Origin: Streptomyces collinus Tu 365
GTDB lineage: Bacteria; Actinomycetota; Actinomycetes; Streptomycetales; Streptomycetaceae
Length of the DNA: 64,000 nucleotides
Direction of reading: 5' to 3'
Assembly: GCF_000444875.1 (NCBI RefSeq)
Contig: NC_021985.1
Coordinates: 3,791,535-3,855,534 of the forward strand
Both the position numbers and the translations under genes were made by a program. How positions within the stretch are numbered: the first letter of the stretch is position 1; each line of letters begins with the position of its first letter. This document shows, piece after piece, positions 25,860-33,158 of the stretch. Below the pieces are notes generated by a model that was not told the origin of the DNA, ran no database searches, and saw only the letters and a program-made list of their open reading frames with translations.

Positions 25860-26375
25860 TCAGCTCGCACCCCCACTGGTGGCGCCGGGCCGGGCGTGGT
25901 CGCCGCCGCGGATCTGGTCGACGGCGTGCGCCAGCAGGGGCTCCAGGACGGCCAGCCCGTCCCGCACCCCGCCGGTGGAACCCGGCAGGTTGACGATCAG
26001 CGTCCGCCCGGCCACCCCGGCCAGTCCCCGGGAGAGCGCGGCGGTCGGCACCTTGTCCCGGCCGAACGCGCGGATCGCCTCCGCGATGCCGGGCACCTCG
26101 TGGTCGAGCACGCTCCGGGTCGCCTCAGGGGTGCGGTCGGTGGGCGAGATGCCGGTGCCCCCGGTGGTGACGACGACGTCGAAGCCGGCCGCCACGGCCT
26201 CCCGCAGCGCGGCCTCGACCGGGTCGCCGTCGGGCACGACCCGCGGCCCTTCGACGGTGAACCCGAAGCCCCTGAGGCCGTCCGCGACCAGCGGCCCGCC
26301 CCTGTCCTCGTAGACGCCGGCGGCGGCGCGGTTGGAGGCGGTCACGACCAGCGCGCGGTACGGCCCGCCGCTCAT
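25860..26375 (-). CDS. mog: Molybdopterin adenylyltransferase-like protein (Mog/MoaB)
   Basis: 171-residue MoCF-domain protein that adenylylates molybdopterin before metal insertion. It has RALVVTASNRAAAGVYEDRGGP at the N-terminus, the molybdopterin-binding TTGGTGISPTDRTPEA (about residues 70-85) and NLPGSTGGVRD. The ATG overlaps the moaC TGA by 4 bases. A paralogous MoCF domain is present in the moeA product nearby. Together with MoaC and MoeA this forms a cofactor-synthesis set embedded in the division-linked cluster. Confidence 0.92.
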   Translation of the reverse strand: MSGGPYRALVVTASNRAAAGVYEDRGGPLVADGLRGFGFTVEGPRVVPDGDPVEAALREAVAAGFDVVVTTGGTGISPTDRTPEATRSVLDHEVPGIAEAIRAFGRDKVPTAALSRGLAGVAGRTLIVNLPGSTGGVRDGLAVLEPLLAHAVDQIRGGDHARPGATSGGAS

Positions 26376-26884
26376 GCCCGGCTCCAGTCGCCCGACTTGC
26401 CGCCCGTCTTCTCCTCGACCCGTACGTCCGTGATGACCGCTCCCTTGTCGACCGCCTTGACCATGTCGATCACGGTGAGCGCGGCGACCGTCACCGCGGT
26501 CAGGGCCTCCATCTCGACGCCGGTCCGGTCCGTCGTCTTCACGGTGGCCCGGATCTCCACGGCGTCGTCCGCGACCGACAGGTCCAGTTTCACACCGGAC
26601 ACCGACAACGGGTGACAGAGCGGGATCAGATCGGGGGTGCGTTTGGCGCCCATGATGCCCGCGATGCGGGCGGTGGCGAGGGCGTCCCCCTTGGGCATGC
26701 CCTCGCCGCGCAGCAGTTCCACCACGCGGGGCGAGACGAGGACCCGTCCGGCGGCGCGGGCGGTGCGGGCGGTGACGTCCTTGCCGGACACGTCGACCAT
26801 CCGGGCGGCGCCCGCCTCGTCGATGTGCGTCAGCCGGTCCTGTGCGGAGGTTCCGGGGGTCTCCCCCCGGGATGGCACGGTCAT
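26372..26884 (-). CDS. moaC: Cyclic pyranopterin monophosphate synthase MoaC
   Basis: 170-residue enzyme of the first step of molybdenum cofactor synthesis, converting the MoaA product to cyclic pyranopterin monophosphate. Family motifs are MVDVSGKDVTARTARAAG, GIMGAKRTPDLIPLCHPL with the conserved His, and GVEMEALTAV-VAALTVIDMVKAVDKGAVI. It ends with the usual EKTGGKSGDW. ATG start with GGGAG about 11 bases upstream; the 113-bp gap to moeA is the largest inside the cluster. The stop overlaps mog. Confidence 0.95.
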   Translation of the reverse strand: MTVPSRGETPGTSAQDRLTHIDEAGAARMVDVSGKDVTARTARAAGRVLVSPRVVELLRGEGMPKGDALATARIAGIMGAKRTPDLIPLCHPLSVSGVKLDLSVADDAVEIRATVKTTDRTGVEMEALTAVTVAALTVIDMVKAVDKGAVITDVRVEEKTGGKSGDWSRA

Positions 26885-26997
26885 GGTGTGTGGCGCTCCC
26901 GGTCCGGGCCCGGCGCGGTGCGGTGCGCGGACCTGTTGTGCGCGACACGGTACCGCCAAGTCGGGACGGGCACCGGGCCAGGACCCCGGACGGACGC

Positions 26998-28320
26998 TCA
27001 GCCGAGCAGCACGACCTCCACCTCGGTGCCCGGCTCGGCGGACTCCACGTCCTCGGGCAGGACGATCAGCGCGTCGGCGTGGGCCAGCGCCGCGATGAGG
27101 TGCGAGCCGGAGCCGCCCACGGGGGTCACCTCGCCGTCGGCGTAGGTGCCGCGCAGGAACTGCCGGCGCCCCCGGGGCGAGCCGAGCGCCTTGTCCGCGC
27201 GCAGGGTGGCCCGGGCGCGCGGCCGGTGGACGTCCGTCAGGCCCATGAGGGTGCGGATCGCGGGGCGCACGAACAGCTCGAAGGAGACGTACGACGACAC
27301 GGGGTTGCCGGGCAGGGCCAGCAGCGGGGTGTGGTCGCGGCCGATGGAGCCGAAGCCCTGGGGCTTGCCGGGCTGCATGGCGAGCTTGCGGAAGTCGATG
27401 CCGCCGCCCGCCTCGTCCTCGTCGCCGGCGTACGACAGCGCCTCCTTGACGACGTCGTACGCCCCGACGCTGACCCCGCCGGTGGTGACGAGCAGGTCGG
27501 CGCGGATGAGCTGGTCCTCGACGGTGGACCGGAGGATGTCGGCGTCGTCGGCGACGGCGCCCACCCGGTAGGCGATGGCGCCCGCGTCCCGCGCGGCGGC
27601 GGTGAGGGCGAAGCTGTTGGAGTCGTAGATCTGGCCGTGGGCCAGTTCCTCGCCGGGCTGGACGAGCTCGCTGCCGGTGGACAGGACGACCACGCGCGGG
27701 CGCGGCCGCACCCGGACGGTGCCCCGGCCGATGGCGGCGAGCAGGGCGATCTGCGGCGGGCCGAGGATCGTCCCGGCCTCCAGGGCGAGGTCACCGGCCT
27801 TCACGTCGCCGCCCTTGGCGCGCACGTGCGCGCGTGCCTCGGCGGGGCGGTGCACGCGCACCTGCCCCTCGGAGCCCTCGGGGGCCAGGCTGCGCGCCCG
27901 CATCCCGTTCACCGGTCCCTCGCCGAGCCCGCCGTCGGTCCATTCGACGGGGACGACGGCCTCGGCGCCGGGCGGCAGCGGGGCGCCGGTCATGATGCGG
28001 GCCGCCTGGCCGGGGCCGACCCGCACCGGGTCGGCCGCGCCCGCCGCGACGTCCCCGACGACCTCCAGGACGGCCGGGAACTCCTCACTCGCGCCCGACA
28101 CGTCCGCGACCCGCACCGCGTAACCGTCCATGGAGCTGTTGTCGAACGGCGGCAGGGAGACCGGCACCGTGACGTCGTCGACCAGGACGCAGCCCAGGGC
28201 GTCGAGCAGGTGCAGCTCGATGGGTTCGAGGGGACGGACGGTGGTGAGGATGTCGTCCAGGTGCTCGTCCACCGACCAGAGGTGGTCCGGGTCGTCGGGA
28301 CGGGTCGCGGCGCTGCTCAA
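26998..28320 (-). CDS. moeA: MoeA-family gephyrin-like protein (Glp candidate)
   Basis: 440-residue MoeA protein: domains I-III with NSSMDGYAVR (residues about 60-70) and TGAPLPPGAEAVVPVE, then the MoCF domain with VVVLSTGSELVQPGEEL and TTGGVSVGAYDVV, then domain IV. The classical role is molybdate insertion into the cofactor. In Corynebacterium the copy at this locus (Glp) binds FtsZ and the membrane receptor GlpR, so this is the likely Streptomyces equivalent. A TTG start overlaps the galU stop (TTGA), which couples the two genes translationally. Whether it keeps the enzymatic role cannot be decided from sequence. Confidence 0.9.
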   Translation of the reverse strand: MSSAATRPDDPDHLWSVDEHLDDILTTVRPLEPIELHLLDALGCVLVDDVTVPVSLPPFDNSSMDGYAVRVADVSGASEEFPAVLEVVGDVAAGAADPVRVGPGQAARIMTGAPLPPGAEAVVPVEWTDGGLGEGPVNGMRARSLAPEGSEGQVRVHRPAEARAHVRAKGGDVKAGDLALEAGTILGPPQIALLAAIGRGTVRVRPRPRVVVLSTGSELVQPGEELAHGQIYDSNSFALTAAARDAGAIAYRVGAVADDADILRSTVEDQLIRADLLVTTGGVSVGAYDVVKEALSYAGDEDEAGGGIDFRKLAMQPGKPQGFGSIGRDHTPLLALPGNPVSSYVSFELFVRPAIRTLMGLTDVHRPRARATLRADKALGSPRGRRQFLRGTYADGEVTPVGGSGSHLIAALAHADALIVLPEDVESAEPGTEVEVVLLG

Positions 28321-29228
28321 CGTTGCTGCATCTCCTCGGCTACGTAACTGCGGAGCCAGGCCCGGAAGTCCGGGCCCAGGTCTTCACGTTCGCACGCCAG
28401 TCTGACAATGGCACGCAGGTAGTCGCCACGGTCGCCGGTGTCATAACGGCGGCCCTTGAAGACGACGCCGTGCACCGGGCCGCCGACCTTCTCGTCCTCG
28501 GTGAGCTGCTGGAGGGCGTCGGTGAGCTGGATCTCGCCGCCGCGTCCCGGCTCGGTCTTGCGCAGTATGTCGAAGATGTGCGGGTCGAGGACGTAACGGC
28601 CGATGACGGCGTAGCCGGACGGCGCGTCGGCCGGGTCGGGCTTCTCGACCAGGCCGGTCACCCGGACCACGTCGCCCTCGGCGGTGGCCTCCACGGCGGC
28701 GCAGCCGTAGAGGTGGATCTGCTCGGGGGCGACCTCCATGAGGGCGATCACACTGCCGCCGTGCCGCTCCTGGATCTCGATCATGCGCTGCAGCAGCGGG
28801 TCGCGCGGGTCGATCAGGTCGTCGCCCAGGAGGACGGCGAAGGGCTCCTGGCCGACGTGCGGGGCGGCGCACAGGACGGCGTGGCCGAGGCCCCTGGGAT
28901 CGCCCTGGCGCACGTAGTGCATCGTGGCCAGGTCGCTGGACTCCTGCACCTTCGCGAGCCGCTCGGCGTCGCCCTTCTTCCCGAGCGCCGACTCCAGCTC
29001 GTAGTTGCGGTCGAAGTGGTCCTCCAGGGGACGCTTGTTGCGTCCGGTGATCATGAGGACGTCGTCGAGCCCCGCCGACACGGCCTCCTCGACCACGTAC
29101 TGGATCGCCGGCTTGTCCACGACCGGCAGCATCTCCTTGGGAGTGGCCTTGGTGGCCGGCAGGAACCGGGTGCCGAGGCCTGCTGCGGGAATGACAGCCT
29201 TGCTGATCCTGGGGTGCGACTGAGTCAT
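28317..29228 (-). CDS. galU: UTP-glucose-1-phosphate uridylyltransferase
   Basis: 303-residue nucleotidyltransferase producing UDP-glucose for envelope polysaccharides and trehalose. Signature KAVIPAAGLGTRFLPATKATPKEMLPVVDKP-type N-terminus (residues about 10-40), AVLLGDDLIDP and GLVEKPDPADAPS are all present. The ATG lies 6 bases after a -10 TAAGGT (29235-29240) without Shine-Dalgarno, indicating a leaderless transcript for the galU-moeA-moaC-mog-rimJ run. Divergent from the 5-formyl-THF cyclo-ligase gene, as in many actinobacteria. Confidence 0.95.
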   Translation of the reverse strand: MTQSHPRISKAVIPAAGLGTRFLPATKATPKEMLPVVDKPAIQYVVEEAVSAGLDDVLMITGRNKRPLEDHFDRNYELESALGKKGDAERLAKVQESSDLATMHYVRQGDPRGLGHAVLCAAPHVGQEPFAVLLGDDLIDPRDPLLQRMIEIQERHGGSVIALMEVAPEQIHLYGCAAVEATAEGDVVRVTGLVEKPDPADAPSGYAVIGRYVLDPHIFDILRKTEPGRGGEIQLTDALQQLTEDEKVGGPVHGVVFKGRRYDTGDRGDYLRAIVRLACEREDLGPDFRAWLRSYVAEEMQQR

Positions 29229-29288
29229 GCCCGAACCTTAACCGGTGCCTTTGCGCGGAATGTGTGGCTCCGGTTATTTGACTCTCAT

Positions 29289-29957
29289 ATGAGCACATTG
29301 AGCATGAGCACATCGAGAAAGGCACGAGAACGACCAGTGGAACACGACGGACGCACCGACGAGCCTGACAAGCGCACGTTGCGGCGGGAGTTCTTGGCGG
29401 TGAGGAACAGGTTGACGCCGGATGTCGTCCGGGAGGCGGGCGGCACGCTGGCCGGACACGCCCTGGAGCTGCCCGAACTCGCGGGCGCCCGCACGGTGGC
29501 GGCCTACGTCTCGGTCGGGTCCGAGCCCGGCACGGCCGCGCTGCTGGACGCGCTGCGCGCGCGGGGCGTCCGCGTCCTGCTCCCCGCGCTGCTGCCCGAC
29601 AACGACCTGGACTGGGGCGAGTACGCCGGTGCGGGCTCGCTCACGCGGATTCAACATGGCGGAAAGATGGCCCTGTTCGAACCCTCGGGCGAGCGGCTCG
29701 GACCGGACGCGGTGACCGCGGCCGACGCGGTCCTGCTGCCCGGGCTCGCGGTGGACGCGCGCGGGATGCGCCTGGGGCGCGGCGGCGGGTCGTACGACCG
29801 GGTGCTCGCCCGTCTGGAGCGCGCGGGCGCCCGCCCCGCCCTGGTGGTGCTGCTCTACGACACGGAGGTCGTCGCGCGCGTGCCGGCGGAGCCGCACGAC
29901 CGGCCGGTGCACGCGGTGGTGACCCCGTCGGGCGTGCGCCGCTTCCCCGGCGCCTGA
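29289..29957 (+). CDS. 5-formyltetrahydrofolate cyclo-ligase
   Basis: Enzyme that converts 5-formyl-THF to 5,10-methenyl-THF with ATP. It shows the N-terminal KRTLRREFLAVRNRL and the C-terminal ATP-site motif LPGLAVDARGMRLGRGGGSYDR. The start is uncertain: ATG 29289, ATG 29304 and GTG 29337 are all in frame, and none has a strong ribosome site. I list the longest form (222 residues); GTG 29337 would give 206, closer to the usual 190-205. Convergent with the acylase gene across a long perfect palindrome. The galU-divergent position is conserved (Rv0992c-Rv0993). Confidence 0.88.
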   Translation: MSTLSMSTSRKARERPVEHDGRTDEPDKRTLRREFLAVRNRLTPDVVREAGGTLAGHALELPELAGARTVAAYVSVGSEPGTAALLDALRARGVRVLLPALLPDNDLDWGEYAGAGSLTRIQHGGKMALFEPSGERLGPDAVTAADAVLLPGLAVDARGMRLGRGGGSYDRVLARLERAGARPALVVLLYDTEVVARVPAEPHDRPVHAVVTPSGVRRFPGA

Positions 29958-29971
29958 TCCGGCCGGTACGC

Positions 29972-30017
29972 CGACGGCGGGGGCCGCCACGCGCGCGCGT
30001 GGCGGCCCCCGCCGTCG
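29972..30017. terminator. Perfect 46-bp palindrome, bidirectional terminator
   Basis: Every base from 29972 to 30017 pairs with its mirror partner: the two strands read identically (CGACGGCGGGGG... and back). It sits exactly between the cyclo-ligase stop and the stop of the converging acylase gene, so it should end both transcripts. Confidence 0.9.
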
Positions 30018-30033
30018 ATGTGGCGCCCTCGGC

Positions 30034-32889
30034 TCACGGTTTGAGGACGAGGGTGTCGCTCGTGCTCCCGTCGACCGCCTTGTCCGTGAACGACCAGGGC
30101 AGCAGCTCGCCCTTGGCCCACTTGCCGGTCTGGTCGACGTAGTGGGCGCTGTAGGCGTGCCCGGAGGCGCCGGTCAGGTTGATCCACCGGGACTTGTCGA
30201 GGTCCTTGAGGTTGACCACCATCCGCATGGACGGCACCCAGACCACGCCGTAACCGCCGGCCGCGTTCCAGCCGGAGGCGTTGACGGTCGCCTCGCCGCC
30301 GCTGAGCTTCCAGGGGCCGCGGTTGAGGACGTACTGCAGGAATCCGGGGCCCTCGGTGCCGAGCGTCTGGTTCTTCAGGAACAGGCGGTGCAGCCGGCCC
30401 CAGCTCCAGGAGTCGATGTCCTTGCCGAGCTTGGCGGTCAGCTCCCAGCGGGCGTCGACCATGGCGCGCTCGAAGAGCTGGTCCATGTTGTCGGCCTTCT
30501 TGCGGTCACCCGCCCCCGCCGGGGTCTTCCACCAGTCGCTGTCCGGCTTCTCCATGAGGGTGCGGACCACCTCGAACCAGCGGTCGCCGCCGTCCGGCTG
30601 GGCCTGGTCGGCGTCGCGCTCGCCGCACTCGCGCACCTTGCTGTCGTCGTCGACCGGACCGGTGCTGTCGATCTTGTCGACCCACAGGCACTGGCCCTTG
30701 ACCCGCAGCTCCTTGGGCAGCTTGTTGCCGAAGGCGAGCTTGAGGATGTTGCGCCAGACCGCGTTGAAGTAGGCGGCCGCGGCGGAGTCGGCGTCCTGGG
30801 TGTAGTCCCAGCCCTCCAGGAGCTTCTGCGCCTGGCGGACGTCCTTGTCGTCGACGTTGATCTTCAGCAGCCTGGGCACGAGCAGCTTGGCGATGTCGCT
30901 GCTGTTGTCCAGCTGCATCTGGCGCATGTCCTCGGTGGAGATCTTGCCGCCGTCCTTGATCTTCGACTCGATCAGGTCGGTGATGCGCTGGCTGCGGGTG
31001 CCGTAGCCCCAGTCCGTGGTGAGCGTGTACGGGTACTTGTCCGGGTCGACCACGGCCTGGTTGGCGGTGACGATGTAGCCGCGCGCGGGGTCGTACTCGT
31101 AGGGCAGCTCGTTCTTCTTGATGAAGCCGGTCCAGCGGTACTTGGAGTCCCAGCCGGGAGCCGGGATCGAGCCGTCGTCCGCCGAGGAGCGCGTGGGGAT
31201 CTTCCCGGGCAGGGTGTAGCCGATGTGCCCCGCGGTGTCGGCGTAGACGAGGTTCTGCGAGGGCACGTCGAACAGGGCGGCGGCGGAGCGGAAGTCGCTC
31301 CAGCCGGCTGCCTTGTCGAGGGCGAACACCGCGTCCATGGAGGTGCCCGGGTCGAGCGCCGTCCACCTCAGGGCGATGCCGTAGCCGTCGCCGCGGTCGG
31401 GTGCGGCCGTGTTGACCGTGGCCTTCCTGCCGACCTGGACGAGTTCGTCGTCGCGGTCGGACAGCAGCGGCATCCCGTCGGCGGTCTGGCGCACGACGAT
31501 GGTCTTGGACTTGCCCCCGGCGACCTTGATGGTCTCCTGCCGGTTCTTGAAGGGCCGCACCTTGCCGTCGTACTGGTAGCCGTTGGCGGTGACCTTCTCC
31601 AGGTAGAGGTCGGTGACGTCCACCCCGGAGTTGGTCATGCCCCACGCGATGTCGGCGTTGTGGCCGATGATCACACCGGGCATCCCGGCGAAGGTGTAGC
31701 CGGCGACGTCGTACTGGCACTTGCTGGAGACGGTGCGGCAGTGCAGGCCCATCTGGTACCAGACGGACGGCAGCGACGCCGACAGGTGCGGGTCGTTGGC
31801 GAGCAGCGGCTTCTTGGTGATCGTGTACTTGCCGGAGACGACCCAGGAGTTGGAGCCGATGCCCTGGCCGTTCACGCCGACGGCGGTCGGCACGTCGTCC
31901 AGGACCTTGTAGAGGCCCGCGAGCTGGCTGGTGAGGGCCGAACCCGACGAGGTCGAGGTGCCGGACGACGTGGTGCCGGTCGTGCCCGTCGTGCCGGTGG
32001 TTCCCGTCGTGCCGGTGGTGCCGGTCGTGCCCGTGCCGGTCGAGCCGGTCGAGCCCGTGGAGCCGGTCGAGCCCGTGGCGCCGCTCTGCTGGAAGGAGTG
32101 GGTCAGCTCGCTGTACTGGCCCTCCTGCACGATCGGCTTGTGACGGCTGTACGGGTACCGCGGGTACAGGTCCTGGATCTGCTGCGGGCCGAGGCGGCCG
32201 GCCATCAGCGCGCGGTCCACCTCGTCCTGCATGTTGCCGCGCAGGTCCCAGGCCATCGCCTTCAGCCAGGAGACCGAGTCGACCGGGGTCCACGGCTGCG
32301 GCTGGTAGTCGTTGGTCAGCCCCAGCGCCGCGTACTCCAGGGAGATGTCCTTGCCGCTCCTGCCCTTGAGGTAGGCGTTGACACCCTTGGCGTAGGCCCG
32401 CAGGTACGCCTTGGTGGAGGACGACAGCTTGGTGTCGTACTCCTGCTTGGCGACGCGGTCCCAGCCGAGGGTGCGCAGGAACTCGTCGTTCTTGACCTGG
32501 CCCTTGCCGAACATCTCCGACAGGCGCCCGGAGGTCATGTGCCGGCGCACGTCCATCTCGTAGAACCGGTCCTGCGCCTGGACGTAGCCCTGCGCCATGA
32601 ACAGGTCCGCGTCCGAGGAGGCGTAGATCTGCGGGATGCCGCTGCCGTCCCGCTTCACGTCGACGGGCCCGGAGAGGCCGTCGAGCGTGATCGTTCCCTG
32701 GGTCTGCGGGAAGGAGGCGCGGACGGTGCTGATCGACCAGTACGCCCCGTAGGCGACGCCAGCGACGAGGGCGAGGACCAGCACCAGCACGAGGAGTCGG
32801 GCTTTGCGCCCCTTCTTCCTGCCGGACTTGACGGGCGTGGCACCGGTCGTGGCGGTGTCACCCGTTGTGGCGGTGGTGTTGGGGGGCAT
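30034..32889 (-). CDS. Penicillin acylase-family N-terminal-nucleophile hydrolase
   Basis: 951-residue Ntn amidase precursor. A cytoplasmic tail and one membrane helix (residues about 30-52) anchor it outside the cell. The alpha part starts after GLSGPVDVKRDGSGIPQIYA, and the beta-chain nucleophile should be S346 in GIGSNSW after autocleavage, followed by PLLANDPHL. Relatives hydrolyse penicillins, acyl-homoserine lactones or acylated polyketide/peptide amides. Residues about 268-318, in the linker just before the cleavage site, are almost pure Gly/Ser/Thr repeats (GSTGSTGST, TGTTGTTGT). The substrate is not predictable. Convergent with the cyclo-ligase gene, divergent from the antiporter. 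Confidence 0.92.
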   Translation of the reverse strand: MPPNTTATTGDTATTGATPVKSGRKKGRKARLLVLVLVLALVAGVAYGAYWSISTVRASFPQTQGTITLDGLSGPVDVKRDGSGIPQIYASSDADLFMAQGYVQAQDRFYEMDVRRHMTSGRLSEMFGKGQVKNDEFLRTLGWDRVAKQEYDTKLSSSTKAYLRAYAKGVNAYLKGRSGKDISLEYAALGLTNDYQPQPWTPVDSVSWLKAMAWDLRGNMQDEVDRALMAGRLGPQQIQDLYPRYPYSRHKPIVQEGQYSELTHSFQQSGATGSTGSTGSTGSTGTGTTGTTGTTGTTGTTGTTGTTSSGTSTSSGSALTSQLAGLYKVLDDVPTAVGVNGQGIGSNSWVVSGKYTITKKPLLANDPHLSASLPSVWYQMGLHCRTVSSKCQYDVAGYTFAGMPGVIIGHNADIAWGMTNSGVDVTDLYLEKVTANGYQYDGKVRPFKNRQETIKVAGGKSKTIVVRQTADGMPLLSDRDDELVQVGRKATVNTAAPDRGDGYGIALRWTALDPGTSMDAVFALDKAAGWSDFRSAAALFDVPSQNLVYADTAGHIGYTLPGKIPTRSSADDGSIPAPGWDSKYRWTGFIKKNELPYEYDPARGYIVTANQAVVDPDKYPYTLTTDWGYGTRSQRITDLIESKIKDGGKISTEDMRQMQLDNSSDIAKLLVPRLLKINVDDKDVRQAQKLLEGWDYTQDADSAAAAYFNAVWRNILKLAFGNKLPKELRVKGQCLWVDKIDSTGPVDDDSKVRECGERDADQAQPDGGDRWFEVVRTLMEKPDSDWWKTPAGAGDRKKADNMDQLFERAMVDARWELTAKLGKDIDSWSWGRLHRLFLKNQTLGTEGPGFLQYVLNRGPWKLSGGEATVNASGWNAAGGYGVVWVPSMRMVVNLKDLDKSRWINLTGASGHAYSAHYVDQTGKWAKGELLPWSFTDKAVDGSTSDTLVLKP
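31935..32085. repeat. Coding trinucleotide-type repeats in the acylase linker
   Basis: On the minus strand tandem 9-base units encode runs of Gly-Ser-Thr and then Gly-Thr-Thr, about 50 residues just before the maturation serine. The length is prone to slippage in multiples of three and would alter only the spacer removed or displaced at autoprocessing. Confidence 0.75.
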
Positions 32890-33034
32890 CGCTGTCCTTG
32901 CTGTCCTAACGCGAGCGGCAGGTCGGGCTGTGACTTTGAATGAGCGCTGGGAGCAACCATAGGCGCAGGGCCCTGTCCCGCTTGACGCGGAGTCGGGAAC
33001 CGGCGCGCACGAGCGTTCGATCTTGCCTCGCGAA

Positions 33035-33055
33035 GCGTCAAGAAAGCGTCAAGAA
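33035..33055 (+). repeat. 11-bp-period direct repeat upstream of the antiporter
   Basis: GCGTCAAGAA occurs at 33035-33044 and 33046-33055, one helical turn apart, just before a possible -10 TAAGGT (33061-33066). The spacing is that of OmpR/PhoB-type response-regulator sites; the regulator is unknown. Confidence 0.45.
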
Positions 33056-33158
33056 TTAGGTAAGGTAACGAAGTACTTGGGTGCGGTGCGCCGCAGCCTC
33101 GGGTCTTGTGTACGCGAGCCCGCGCGTGCCCCGCGCGGGCCAAGGAAGGGAACCGCCG

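Noticed and set aside
30142..32943. 933-codon plus-strand frame antisense to the acylase
   Set aside because: Shadow frame; the acylase on the minus strand has motifs and correct codon bias.
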